From Haloarculaceae archaeon (lineage in GTDB: Archaea; Halobacteriota; Halobacteria; Halobacteriales; Haloarculaceae): a stretch of 24,864 nt of DNA. Each line of letters begins with the position of its first letter. The first letter of the stretch is position 1. Both the position numbers and the translations under genes were made by a program. The notes under the pieces are model-generated. The model searched no databases, had not been told where the DNA came from, and saw nothing but the letters and a program-made list of their open reading frames with translations. Positions 7,043-15,796 of this stretch are shown here, piece by piece. The stretch is from NCBI GenBank assembly GCA_028274885.1, contig JAQCMX010000204.1, positions 1 to 24,864 of the forward strand, read 5' to 3'.

Positions 7043-8983
7043 TCAGATGTCTACCCACTCTGCCTCGGGTGCGTGATCTTTGATGAACTCCTTTCGGGGT
7101 TCCACGGCATCGCCCATCAGTACCGAGAACATCTTGTCGGCCGCCGCGGCGTCCTCTACCGTGATCTGTTTGAGATACCGGGTTTCGGGGTTCATCGTCG
7201 TCTCCCACAACTGTTCGGGGTTCATCTCGCCAAGCCCCTTGAATCGCTGGACCTGCGTGGGGTTCCCGTCACAACGTTCCTCGATGATGCTGTCGCGCTC
7301 GGCCTCGGTCATTGCGTCGTAGGTCTCGCCACGGTACCGAACGCGGTACAGCGGCGGCCGGGTCGCGTAGACGTGACCCCGCTCGAGTAATGGCTTCATA
7401 TGTCGGTACAAAAATGTTAGCAGGAGCGTTCTGATGTGGGCGCCGTCGACATCGGCGTCGGTCATTATAAATATGTTTTCGTATCGTAGCTCGGACATGT
7501 CGAGTTCGTCGCCGATACCTGTCCCGAGTGCGGTGATGAGGTTTCGGATCTCGGTGTTTTCGAGGATGCGGTCGAGTCGGTGTTTCTCGACGTTGAGTAT
7601 CTTGCCGCGGATCGGCAAAATCGCCTGAAATTCCGGGTTGCGACCCTGCTTGGCGCTTCCGCCGGCGCTATCGCCTTCCACCACGAACAGCTCCGCGTCG
7701 CCGGGATCTTTCGTCTGACAGTCGGCCAGTTTGCCGGGCAGGGCCGTGGAGTCGAGTGCGGACTTGCGGCGGGTAAGTTCCTCGGCTTTCTTTGCGGCCT
7801 TGCGTGCCTTGGCGGCCTCGACAGCCTTGGAGACGATCGTCTCTGCGGGGTCAGGGTTCTCCTCGAAGTAGGTGCCGAGATGTTCGTGTACAGCCGATTC
7901 AACGATCCCTCTGACCTCGGAGTTTCCGAGTTTTGTCTTGGTCTGGCCCTCGAACTGGGGGTCGGGGTGTTTAACCGAGAGTACCGCGGTGAGTCCCTCG
8001 CGGATGTCGTCGCCTTTGAGGGTCTCGTCGAGATCCTTCAAAAGATCGTGCTCTTTGGCATAGTCGTTGACAACGCGGGTCAGGGCGGTCTTGAACCCAG
8101 TCATGTGGGTGCCCCCCTCCCGCGTGTTGATGTTGTTGGCGAAGGCGTGCAATGAACCCTGGAGTTCGTCGGTGGCCTGCATTGCCACCTCGACGTGGAC
8201 GGCACCGCGTTCGCTCTCGGCCGTCGCAATCTCTTCGTCGGCCTCGAAGTAGATGACGTCGTCGTGGAGATTCGTTTTGGTTTCGTTGAGGAACTCGACA
8301 AACGCCCGGATGCCGCCCTCGTAGTAGAACCGCTGGGTGCGATCCTCGCGTTCGTCCTGCAGTGTGATCCCGACCCCCGAGTTGAGGAAAGCGAGTTCGC
8401 GCAGGCGCGACTCGAGTGTCGAGAACACGAAGTCGGTCGTCTCGAAGATATCAGTGTCGGGCCAGAATCGGATGGTCGTACCGGTTTCCTCGCCCGCTTC
8501 CATCGCCCGGAGGCGTTCGAGTTCGGACGCCGGTTCGCCGTGGTCGAACTGCTGGCGCCAGACGGCACCGTCTCGTTTGACCTCGATCTCGAGAGACTCC
8601 GAGAGCGCGTTGACAACGGAGACACCCACGCCGTGGAGTCCGCCGGAGACCTGGTATGACTTGTTGTCGAATTTTCCCCCCGCGTGGAGGACGGTCATAA
8701 TGACCTCGACCGCGGGCCGGTCGTGTTCCTCGTGGGTGTCTACGGGGATCCCTCGACCGTTGTCGCTGACCGAGATGGAGTCGTCCTCGTGGATCGTCAC
8801 CTCGATGCTCTCACAGTAACCCGCGAGTGCCTCATCGATGGAGTTATCAACGACCTCGTAGACGAGATGGTGGAGTCCCCGCGTGTCGGTGGATCCGATG
8901 TACATCGCCGGACGCTTTTGTACCGCCTGTAACCCTTCAAGTACCTGTATCTGTCCTGCGCCGTATGTACTATCCTCGGTCAT
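7043..8983 (-). CDS. gyrB: DNA gyrase subunit B
   Basis: This 646-residue GHKL ATPase subunit drives strand passage by gyrase. The Bergerat ATP fold shows the expected N47 in EVVDNSIDE, D74 in SDNGRGIP and GGLHGVG (114-120), with the transducer QTKTKL at 347-352. The Toprim domain follows with EGDSA (436-440) and DADVDG (509-514). Length is that of the short GyrB type found in archaea and Gram-positives, and no intein is present. The ATG at 8983 is preferred because MTEDSTYGAGQIQVLEGLQ aligns with the start of haloarchaeal GyrB. A GTG at 8995 would add four residues (numbering above uses the ATG). A TTTAA box sits about 26 bases before that GTG, so either a leaderless GTG start or a 12-base leader is possible. 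It is divergent from top6B. Confidence 0.97.
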   Translation of the reverse strand: MTEDSTYGAGQIQVLEGLQAVQKRPAMYIGSTDTRGLHHLVYEVVDNSIDEALAGYCESIEVTIHEDDSISVSDNGRGIPVDTHEEHDRPAVEVIMTVLHAGGKFDNKSYQVSGGLHGVGVSVVNALSESLEIEVKRDGAVWRQQFDHGEPASELERLRAMEAGEETGTTIRFWPDTDIFETTDFVFSTLESRLRELAFLNSGVGITLQDEREDRTQRFYYEGGIRAFVEFLNETKTNLHDDVIYFEADEEIATAESERGAVHVEVAMQATDELQGSLHAFANNINTREGGTHMTGFKTALTRVVNDYAKEHDLLKDLDETLKGDDIREGLTAVLSVKHPDPQFEGQTKTKLGNSEVRGIVESAVHEHLGTYFEENPDPAETIVSKAVEAAKARKAAKKAEELTRRKSALDSTALPGKLADCQTKDPGDAELFVVEGDSAGGSAKQGRNPEFQAILPIRGKILNVEKHRLDRILENTEIRNLITALGTGIGDELDMSELRYENIFIMTDADVDGAHIRTLLLTFLYRHMKPLLERGHVYATRPPLYRVRYRGETYDAMTEAERDSIIEERCDGNPTQVQRFKGLGEMNPEQLWETTMNPETRYLKQITVEDAAAADKMFSVLMGDAVEPRKEFIKDHAPEAEWVDI

Positions 8984-9018
8984 AAAATCGTACACTAACT
9001 GATAGCTCCCCCCGGTTG

Positions 9019-9023
9019 TTAAA
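9019..9023 (-). promoter_or_regulatory. TATA-like box of gyrB-gyrA
   Basis: On the minus strand CTTTAACAA is centred near 9021, which predicts transcription to begin near 8995, at the alternative GTG and 12 bases before the ATG. The surrounding sequence is GC-rich, so this is the only good candidate. Confidence 0.45.
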
Positions 9024-9059
9024 GCTCACGCACGCGCGAGCGCGGGCACAACACACCGC

Positions 9060-9101
9060 ACCAGTTCACCGACCCTCACCACCAGTTCACCGACCCTCAC
9101 C
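9060..9101. repeat. Perfect tandem duplication of 21 bases in the gyrB/top6B control region
   Basis: Two identical 21-base units (9060-9080 and 9081-9101), each containing CAGTTCACCGACCCTC, sit head to tail between the divergent gyrB and top6B promoters. A 21-base period is two helical turns, which would put two copies of a binding site on the same DNA face. It may equally be a recent slippage duplication. Confidence 0.7.
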
Positions 9102-9218
9102 GGCTCTCAGCGCAGAGCTCCGTCCGAACGGCCCGCCGCGTGGAACCACAGGGGTGGCCATCCGCCCCCCGAGGCGACACCGGTCCGAAGCAACCACTTC
9201 CACTCCGGTAGCATACAA

Positions 9219-9227
9219 CATATAAAC
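9219..9227 (+). promoter_or_regulatory. TATA box of top6B-top6A
   Basis: CATATAAAC is a strong archaeal TATA box centred near 9223. It predicts a transcription start near 9249-9250, only a few bases before the ATG at 9254, and so a leaderless or nearly leaderless mRNA. Confidence 0.65.
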
Positions 9228-9253
9228 CCGGCTCCGATAGACATCGTCACAGG

Positions 9254-12200
9254 ATGACACCACATCAGTCGCGCCTCGGCGGTGAGGAGGGGATCGCCGA
9301 GGAACTGGCACAGAGCCAGCGGTCGATCTCCATTGCCGAGTTTTTCGAAAAGAACAAACACATGCTCGGGTTCGACTCCGACGCCCGGGCGCTGGTCACC
9401 GCGGTCAAGGAGGGCGTTGACAACAGTCTCGACGCCTGTGAGGAGGCCGGCATTCTCCCCGATATCTACGTCGAAATCCAGGACGAAGGCGACTACTACC
9501 GGCTCATCATCGAGGACAACGGTCCCGGGATCACGAAAGGACAGATCCCGAAAATATTCGGCAAACTTCTGTACGGATCGCGGTTCCACAAGCGCGAACA
9601 GTCGTTGACGCCGGACCAGACACTACTCGTAAAACGGAACGATACGGTCGAATGTCTTCCGATTGCGAGGCTGTGTGATGCCTATCTGCCACCCGACGGC
9701 GAGACGACTGCGCCGATCCCGGACGATATCGAGGTTCCGTCGTTCAACAGAGAGAGCCACGGACTAACCTGGCAGCCGGTCACCCACGCGATTCGACACG
9801 AAACTGATGGCCAACTGTATCGCATAACCACAGAAAAGGGACGAACGGTGGAGGTGACCGGTGATCACAGCCTGTTTACCGTCACCAAAGATGGAGAAAC
9901 GAAAGAACTACCAGCAGAAGAAATCGATGCTGGTGATGTACTTCTGACGCCGAAGCAGATCCCGACACCACAAAAAGAGACCACGGAGGTGAATCTCCTC
10001 GAATATATCACCCCCGAGCAACTCGAAGGACGGCATATGTACGTCTCCGGATTCGAGCCAGGGACCCTCGAGGCACTGAAACAGGGGGAGACAGTCCGGA
10101 AGCGATCGTCAGAAACCAACCGTAAGCGAACGTACTATCGGTACGATGGCGTGGACGTGCCAAAGGACAGTCTCGACGAGAGCTACATCCCAGGCGGGTA
10201 TCTCCCGGCGGAGACGGTGCTCGAACTCGGCTGGGAGGATCGTGTGACGAACTGTTCGATAAGGACCCCCCAGACCGGCGGTGAGGAAACCACAGTCCCG
10301 GTCACGGTAACGTTGACTCCGGAATTTATGCGACTGCTGGGCGATCACGTTGCCGGAGGCCACGCGCGTGATAGCCAGGCCGGCTTCACCTCCGGGTTCC
10401 CCGAATTAGGGCCGACCGAATCCACCGAAACGACAATCGCTGCGGTCGATGGCGAAACGACAACACGAGCATGTGAGAGGAACTCGACGCGGGTGAACGC
10501 CACCGAGTCACCGTTCTCGGTGTTTCTCGAAAGTGTCTGTGGCTGTCACGCACAGGCCAGGCAACTCCCGTCGTTTATTTTCGAAACCGATCAACCGCTC
10601 CAACAGGAGTTTCTCACCGCACTCTACCAGAATGACGGTTCCGATCCTCAGGCAGGTAGCGAAATGACCTACACAACAACGAGTGAGACGCTCGCCCGTC
10701 AACTCTCTGTGCTGTGGTCGATGCAAGGCGTATTGGCGAGTACAGAGGTCGCTACAAACGCCGGCGGAGACGCCGCGGAACATCAAATAAAGGTCGACGG
10801 GGAAGGCGTGAGTCTATCCGATGGGTTCGGAGCAGCGAAGCCATCCCAGAGGCAGGGAGACAAGCACATTCCGACGACGTTGCTCGACGAGGACAGTTGC
10901 CCGACTGAACTGCTCGAGCGACTGTGGGAGACAGTACAGACCCTGCACGGGTTTACCGACTCCGATATGTGTCTGCTACCGGTTACGGATGTCGAAGCCA
11001 TCGAACCGACGGAGTACGTTTACGACATTTCGGTACCCGGCGCAACCGGATACGACGAGAACTTCGTCGTCGTCAACGACGGGCCGCTGTCGGTGAAAAA
11101 TAGCCGCGGCCAACAGGGTATCGGTATCTCAGCGGCTGTACTGTACGCCCAGCTCACCTCGGGCAAACCCGCAAAGATAACCTCCCGAACACAGAACAGC
11201 GAGGATGCACAGTACTTCGAGGTTATCGTGGATACGGACACGAACGAACCCGAGGTCAGTGTCGAGGAAACGACGACCTGGGAGCGCCCGCACGGCACCC
11301 GTATCGAACTCGAGATGGAGGCGAACATGCGGGCCCGCAAGCAGCTCCACGATTACATCATGCACACCGCAGTTGTCAACCCCCACGCGCGGGTCGAACT
11401 GCGCGAGCCACGCGATCAGTTCAAGTACGAACGGACGACAGATCAGCTGCCCGCCGAGACCGAGGAGATCCGCCCACACCCCCACGGCGTCGAACTCGGG
11501 ACCCTCATCAAGATGGCCGAATCGACGGACTCGTATTCGATCTCCGGGTTCGTCCAGGAGGAGTTCACCCGGGTCGGACAGAAAACCGCCGACGCCGTGA
11601 TCGACGCCTTCCGGGATCGGTATTACGGCCGCGAGATGGCCTGGCAGGCTCCTGGGGCAGACGAAACCGCGGATATCGAGACGGCCGTCGAGGCGGCGGT
11701 CGCAAACAAGGGCGCGGATGCGACCGCGGACTTTGCAACCCGGGTCGCCAAACGGCTGATCGAGTCCGACCGGACCGCCAAGCACCAGGTCATCGAGACG
11801 GTCGACGGGGCTGCCAACGAGGTCCAGACCGAGTACGGGACGACCTTTGGCAACACAGTGAGAGAACGCGCCGTGGAGGCTGCCTGGGAGGCGCTCACAG
11901 CCGAACGCGAGTCGGACATCTACACGCTTGTCGACGAGTCCACGACGACGCGCAAGGACGACGCCGTGGTGCAGGCGTTGGCAGAACGCCTCGCCGCGAA
12001 GTTCGAACCCGGGGAACGGCACCGTCTCGTCCGTGACAAGTTTCGGGAGTACGTCGACCGTGCCGCGGATATGACCGAGGACCGCAACGACGCAACGGTT
12101 GGTGACACGGCCCGTGAAAACATCCTCGAAACGCTCTGGGGGACGGCAGTACGCGTCCCCGACGATCCGCCGCGCGTCCGCGAGGTGGCCGGGGACCGCG

Positions 12201-13135
12201 ACACCGCCTCCGAACTTCTCGATGCCATGCGGTCGGTCGACATCATCTCTCCGCCCACAGGCTGTCTCTCTCCGATCACGGCCGATCTCGTCGAAGCTGG
12301 CCTGCAGAAAGGATACGACGCGGACTTCTACGCCGCCTCGACCCGGGATGCCGCGGTCCACGGGGGTGATCCATTTATTATCGAAGCTGGTATCGCCTAC
12401 GGCGGCGAGATCGACGAAGGGGGCACCGCAGAGGTCCTCCGGTTTGCCAACCGGGTCCCCCTCGTCTACCAGCGCGGCGCCTGTGCGACGACCGACGTGG
12501 TCAAAGGGATCAACTGGCGTAACTACGGACTCGATCAGCCGGGTGGCAGCGGAATTCCAAACGACCCCGCTGTCATCATGATTCATGTTGCATCGACGAA
12601 CGTTCCGTTCACCAGCGAGTCGAAGGACGCTCTCGCGAACATCCCCGAGATCGAAGACGAGATCGAACTTGCGATCCGCGAGGCTGCTCGAGAGCTGAAA
12701 AGCTATCTCAACAGGCGGCGGTCGATGCAACAGCGTCGGGAAAAACAGGACAAACTGACCACGATCCTCCCGGAGATGGCAGAAAAACTCTCCGCCGTAA
12801 CCGGACGGGGGTCACTCGACATCGACGGGACCCTGGCCCGCATCATGAACGACGTGCTCGTCCAGCGCGAGCGCAATGGCGCCGACGTCCGACTGATCGT
12901 GGAGAACAACGACGATACGGACGTCTCACTTGAGGTGACAGACATCGTGACTGAAAAACCGGAAGCCGTCAACGGCGCCACAGTCGTGGAGATGGATGAG
13001 GAGTGGTTTCTCAAGTGGGAGCCAACCGTCTCCAGCGGCGAGCGGTCGACCCTCACGTACGAGTTGCAACCGGACGCGGACTGTTCGATTTCTGTCGACG
13101 GCATTGAACCCGAAAGGATGACAATCGATACCTGA
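9254..13135 (+). CDS. top6B: DNA topoisomerase VI subunit B, interrupted by an intein
   Basis: TopoVI B is the ATP-operated clamp that, with TopoVI A, passes one duplex through another and relaxes or decatenates DNA. The 1293-residue precursor contains a 500-residue intein (117-616), leaving a mature protein of about 793 residues, normal for haloarchaea. The Bergerat fold includes VKEGVDNSLDACE (51-63) and EDNGPGI (87-93); the ATP lid SRGQQGIGISAA follows directly after the intein. The transducer SGKPAKITSRT comes next, then a helix-two-turns-helix region with a haloarchaeal acidic insertion. An Ig-like C-terminal domain of about 90 residues ends the protein. Without splicing the GHKL fold is split at its lid, so activity requires intein removal. 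top6A starts 16 bases downstream. Confidence 0.97.
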   Translation: MTPHQSRLGGEEGIAEELAQSQRSISIAEFFEKNKHMLGFDSDARALVTAVKEGVDNSLDACEEAGILPDIYVEIQDEGDYYRLIIEDNGPGITKGQIPKIFGKLLYGSRFHKREQSLTPDQTLLVKRNDTVECLPIARLCDAYLPPDGETTAPIPDDIEVPSFNRESHGLTWQPVTHAIRHETDGQLYRITTEKGRTVEVTGDHSLFTVTKDGETKELPAEEIDAGDVLLTPKQIPTPQKETTEVNLLEYITPEQLEGRHMYVSGFEPGTLEALKQGETVRKRSSETNRKRTYYRYDGVDVPKDSLDESYIPGGYLPAETVLELGWEDRVTNCSIRTPQTGGEETTVPVTVTLTPEFMRLLGDHVAGGHARDSQAGFTSGFPELGPTESTETTIAAVDGETTTRACERNSTRVNATESPFSVFLESVCGCHAQARQLPSFIFETDQPLQQEFLTALYQNDGSDPQAGSEMTYTTTSETLARQLSVLWSMQGVLASTEVATNAGGDAAEHQIKVDGEGVSLSDGFGAAKPSQRQGDKHIPTTLLDEDSCPTELLERLWETVQTLHGFTDSDMCLLPVTDVEAIEPTEYVYDISVPGATGYDENFVVVNDGPLSVKNSRGQQGIGISAAVLYAQLTSGKPAKITSRTQNSEDAQYFEVIVDTDTNEPEVSVEETTTWERPHGTRIELEMEANMRARKQLHDYIMHTAVVNPHARVELREPRDQFKYERTTDQLPAETEEIRPHPHGVELGTLIKMAESTDSYSISGFVQEEFTRVGQKTADAVIDAFRDRYYGREMAWQAPGADETADIETAVEAAVANKGADATADFATRVAKRLIESDRTAKHQVIETVDGAANEVQTEYGTTFGNTVRERAVEAAWEALTAERESDIYTLVDESTTTRKDDAVVQALAERLAAKFEPGERHRLVRDKFREYVDRAADMTEDRNDATVGDTARENILETLWGTAVRVPDDPPRVREVAGDRDTASELLDAMRSVDIISPPTGCLSPITADLVEAGLQKGYDADFYAASTRDAAVHGGDPFIIEAGIAYGGEIDEGGTAEVLRFANRVPLVYQRGACATTDVVKGINWRNYGLDQPGGSGIPNDPAVIMIHVASTNVPFTSESKDALANIPEIEDEIELAIREAARELKSYLNRRRSMQQRREKQDKLTTILPEMAEKLSAVTGRGSLDIDGTLARIMNDVLVQRERNGADVRLIVENNDDTDVSLEVTDIVTEKPEAVNGATVVEMDEEWFLKWEPTVSSGERSTLTYELQPDADCSISVDGIEPERMTIDT
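9602..11101 (+). other. Intein in Top6B (500 residues) with degenerate LAGLIDADG endonuclease
   Basis: The intein runs from S117 to N616 of the precursor. Boundaries are set by restoring the unbroken Top6B sequence REQ-SRGQQGIG. Block A is SLTPDQTLLVKRND, with Ser as first nucleophile. Block B is TGDHSLFT (202-209, H205). Block F is YVYDISVPG (588-596), and block G ends SVKN before Ser+1. The penultimate residue is Lys615 where most inteins have His. A LAGLIDADG homing endonuclease lies between blocks B and F. Its first motif reads LLGDHVAGGH (361-370), with Gly at the place where LLGYYVAEGH-type motifs carry the acidic catalytic residue. The second, FLTALYQNDGS (453-463), keeps its Asp. Endonuclease activity is therefore doubtful while splicing looks intact. 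Confidence 0.94.
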
Positions 13136-13151
13136 CACATTACACAGACCA

Positions 13152-14243
13152 ATGAGTACTGACGACACACCGGACGCACGCACACAGCTTCTCGACCTGG
13201 CGGCACAGTTCTACGATCAGTTCGATCAGGGGGACGTACCGAATCTCGAGGTCCCCACGAGAACCAAGACAAACATAGAGTACGACGAGGACAAACACGT
13301 CTGGGTCTATGGGGACCGGACGTCGACGCGCAGCGCAAAGACCATCAGCGGTGCAGAAAAGCTTCTCAAAGCGGTCTACACGATCGATTTCCTTGCGAGC
13401 CAACTCGAGGAGGATCGCTCGTCGACGCTGCGGGAGCTGTATTATCTCTCGGAGTCGTGGGACTTAGACGAGGCGCAGTTTTCGAGCCAAAACGAGTCAA
13501 ACCAGTTGGTCGAGGACCTGGAGATCGTCTCCGGTGCGACCCGGGAGGATTTCCACATGCGCCCGGAGGAGTCGGGCGCGACGATCATGGGTCCACTGGA
13601 ACTGCGCGAACAGACCCGACGCGGGGAGCGCGAGATTCACTGCCAGAAGGATGTCGGCGAAGGGGGCTACCAGATCCCCAACAACCCCGATACGATCGAG
13701 TTTCTAAACAGCGACGCCGAGTTCGTACTGGCCGTCGAGACCGGTGGGATGCGCGACCGACTCGTCGAGAACGGCTTCGACGATGCGTACAACGCCCTCG
13801 TTGTCCACCTGAAAGGCCAGCCTGCACGCGCCACCCGGCGCATCACCAAGCGCCTGCACGACGAACTCGATCTTCCGGTGACGGTGTTTACCGACGGGGA
13901 CCCGTGGAGTTACCGCATCTACGGATCTGTGGCCTACGGTTCGATCAAGAGTGCCCATCTCTCCGAGTATCTCGCCACACCCCAGGCCCAGTTTATCGGG
14001 ATCCGTCCCAAAGACATCGTTGAGTACGACCTCCCAACGGATCCACTCTCTGACTCGGATACAAACGCACTCGAGTCGGAGCTGGAAGATCCGCGATACC
14101 AGACCGAGTTCTGGAAGGAACAGATCGAACTGCAACTCGACATCGAGAAAAAATCCGAACAGCAGTCACTGGCCGCCCGCGGCTTGGACTTCGTGACCGA
14201 TACCTACCTTCCCGAACGCCTCGACGAGATGGGGGTGTTGTAG
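13152..14243 (+). CDS. top6A: DNA topoisomerase VI subunit A
   Basis: This 363-residue subunit is the DNA-cleaving half of TopoVI and a relative of eukaryotic Spo11. The winged-helix domain has STLRELYYLSES (91-102), in which the second tyrosine, Y98, is the predicted nucleophile forming the 5'-phosphotyrosine bond. The Toprim domain supplies the metal ligands E196 in AVETGG and D248 and D250 in FTDGDPW. The RIYGSVAYGSIKSAHLSEYL region is typical of the family. Length is normal. The gene follows top6B by 16 bases and is surely co-transcribed with it; no separate promoter is seen. It converges on the MBL-fold gene with about 28 bases between the stops. Confidence 0.97.
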   Translation: MSTDDTPDARTQLLDLAAQFYDQFDQGDVPNLEVPTRTKTNIEYDEDKHVWVYGDRTSTRSAKTISGAEKLLKAVYTIDFLASQLEEDRSSTLRELYYLSESWDLDEAQFSSQNESNQLVEDLEIVSGATREDFHMRPEESGATIMGPLELREQTRRGEREIHCQKDVGEGGYQIPNNPDTIEFLNSDAEFVLAVETGGMRDRLVENGFDDAYNALVVHLKGQPARATRRITKRLHDELDLPVTVFTDGDPWSYRIYGSVAYGSIKSAHLSEYLATPQAQFIGIRPKDIVEYDLPTDPLSDSDTNALESELEDPRYQTEFWKEQIELQLDIEKKSEQQSLAARGLDFVTDTYLPERLDEMGVL

Positions 14244-14271
14244 CCCGCGATCGAACGGCAATCGCCAGCCA

Positions 14272-15024
14272 TCATCCCTCGTCGAGTGCGACCGGGACCC
14301 CTCTGGACGCAACATCGGCAGCGAACGCCTGCGAGTCGGTCTCTATCCTCTGGAACGTGTTGTAGTGGATCGGTACCACGAGATCAGGCCGAAGGTCGTC
14401 AGCGAGGGTCGCAGCCCCGCTACGGTCCATCGTGAACGACCCGCCAATCGGCGGAATGAACACCTCGACGTCGAGCCTTGCGTGTCCGGCCAGAACGTCC
14501 GTGTCGCCGGGCCAGAACACCCGTGTCCCATCGAGCGAGAGCAGATATCCACATCCGAGACCCTCCGGATGATGCGGGGTACCGTTCGGGTCGGTGTGTT
14601 CCCCGTCCGGATGGTTGTACGCGTTGACCGTCCAGTAGGGAACATCCTCGACGACCCCCTCCGATTCGAGACCGACCCGGCGCGTCTCGTAGGGAAGTTC
14701 CACCAGTCGGGGAAGTTCACGGACGCTGTCGCGCTTGTTGATCCCCTCGAACGCCACGACGGTTGTCCCGTCGCCTGCGACGCGGTCGATCCCGTCCGGA
14801 TCGTAGTGGTGGATATGTGTAAGAAAAACGATATCCGCGTCGTTCTCGCGGTACCTGTGGGCTGGCGGATGTGCGTGTTCGGCGGCTTTGCTGTCAGCAC
14901 TCCACTCGCCGGTCAACACCCCGTACCGTCCCGGGTCGAAATAGGCGACCGTCTCTGGCGTTTCCAGGCGGATGGTCGCATAGCCAAGCCAATCGACCTG
15001 TACGTCACCGTAACTGACAGTCAT
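14272..15024 (-). CDS. MBL-fold metal-dependent hydrolase (UlaG-like)
   Basis: This 250-residue metallo-beta-lactamase-fold protein has the metal-binding motif as THIHHYDPDG (69-78) instead of the classic HxHxDH. Further likely ligands are in AYNHPDGEH, FWPGDTD and PIHYNTF. The overall order (WLGYATIRLE start, THxHHYD, PGDTD, PIHY) matches UlaG-like or L-ascorbate-6-phosphate lactonase-like proteins widespread in haloarchaea. The substrate is unknown, and I do not assign lactonase activity. No signal peptide is present, so it is cytoplasmic. It faces top6A tail to tail. A T-rich GTTTTTTTG is centred about 26 bases before its ATG, consistent with leaderless transcription. Confidence 0.85.
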   Translation of the reverse strand: MTVSYGDVQVDWLGYATIRLETPETVAYFDPGRYGVLTGEWSADSKAAEHAHPPAHRYRENDADIVFLTHIHHYDPDGIDRVAGDGTTVVAFEGINKRDSVRELPRLVELPYETRRVGLESEGVVEDVPYWTVNAYNHPDGEHTDPNGTPHHPEGLGCGYLLSLDGTRVFWPGDTDVLAGHARLDVEVFIPPIGGSFTMDRSGAATLADDLRPDLVVPIHYNTFQRIETDSQAFAADVASRGVPVALDEG

Positions 15025-15126
15025 AGTTCAACTTCAACTGATCACAAAAAAACCTCCCGGTCTGGCGGTCACCTCCGACCACCGAGCGGACGAAAGCGGT
15101 TTGACAGCGAGGATCCAAACGCAGGT

Positions 15127-15456
15127 ATGAGTCTTGATGATCTTACAGACGACGTGACCCAGCGCTACTCCGAGATGGGTGAGAACGTCGCTGTTGATCT
15201 GGACCGGGAGACGCGAAACGAACTCGCGATGCTCACTGCCGCGATGGAGCCCGATGAGACGGACGAACTCGTTCGACGGGCGATCCACATGCTCTTTCAG
15301 ACGACCGTCGAGACCGGAACACTCGACTTTCACCTCCGGAGCGGTTACGAGGTGACCTACGACGAGTACCTGATAGGCGTAACGATGGATACTTACAACA
15401 AACAACAGGGCTTCCCGCAACCGGACACAAACGACGACCGCAGATACCAGTTTTGA
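15127..15456 (+). CDS. Conserved haloarchaeal hypothetical protein, 109 residues
   Basis: I do not recognise a named domain. The protein starts MSLDDLTDDV and has a middle segment (about 20-55) reading VAVDLDRETRNELAMLTAAM followed by DELVRRAIHMLFQ. This strand-helix-helix pattern resembles ribbon-helix-helix DNA-binding proteins. The C-terminal half has an HLRSGYEVTYDEYL segment that I recall as conserved in haloarchaeal homologues. It is acidic, has no membrane segment and no Cys. The frame is open far upstream, but that part runs antisense to the MBL gene; the ATG at 15127 is chosen because the acidic, conserved-looking sequence begins there. It is divergent from the MBL-fold gene with a 102-base shared promoter region. 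Confidence 0.75.
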   Translation: MSLDDLTDDVTQRYSEMGENVAVDLDRETRNELAMLTAAMEPDETDELVRRAIHMLFQTTVETGTLDFHLRSGYEVTYDEYLIGVTMDTYNKQQGFPQPDTNDDRRYQF

Positions 15457-15498
15457 GCAGGTCGGACGGGCGTCTGCGGGCGTGTGGAGACAGGCGAG

Positions 15499-15765
15499 TT
15501 ACCGCTGCCAGTCTCCTTTTTCCTCGGCACTGTTGCCCTGGAGTCGCTCGCCATCGCGGGGGCAGAACTCGTAGTCTTCCTGCCGGGTCTCGAAATTACA
15601 TCGGGGACACCGCCGCACGGTCGGTTCGTCACGGCCACGAAAAAGAAAGGGGAGAAAGGGCAAAAAAAGAAAAACCAGAAGCGTCCCGAACAACCACCAT
15701 AGAATCAGGCTGAGCGCGAGGCTGCCCACGAGACCGAAAAGAGCTGTTGCCGTGCGAGCGCGCAT
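15499..15765 (-). CDS. Small membrane protein with C-terminal zinc-ribbon-like domain
   Basis: This 88-residue protein has a long hydrophobic stretch at about residues 7-42, enough for one or two closely spaced membrane helices (SLALSLILWWLFGTLL, then VFLFLPFLPFLF). A zinc-ribbon-like module follows: CPRC at 53-56 and FCPRDG at 67-72. The fourth ligand position is Asp rather than Cys, a form I recall in other haloarchaeal CPRDG ribbons. The function is unknown. It lies 31 bases downstream of the PadR-like gene on the same strand, so the two are probably co-transcribed and PadR may control its level. It converges on the hypothetical gene at 15127 with about 40 bases between the stops. Confidence 0.75.
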   Translation of the reverse strand: MRARTATALFGLVGSLALSLILWWLFGTLLVFLFLPFLPFLFRGRDEPTVRRCPRCNFETRQEDYEFCPRDGERLQGNSAEEKGDWQR

Positions 15766-15796
15766 TCAAAAATCCCGTGTTCTGTGACAGGATCAG

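Noticed and set aside
9060..9101. Possible CRISPR-like repeat
   Set aside because: Two units directly adjacent without spacers form a simple tandem duplication, and no cas genes are present.
11129..12730. Long open frame (533 residues) on the minus strand
   Set aside because: It lies fully antisense to conserved Top6B extein sequence. Long antisense frames are expected in GC-rich haloarchaeal genes, and its composition shows no family motif.
14365..15126. Upstream extension of the small gene at 15127 to a 363-residue frame
   Set aside because: The extension is antisense to the MBL-fold gene, basic in composition and not recognisable; acidic conserved sequence begins only at the ATG at 15127.
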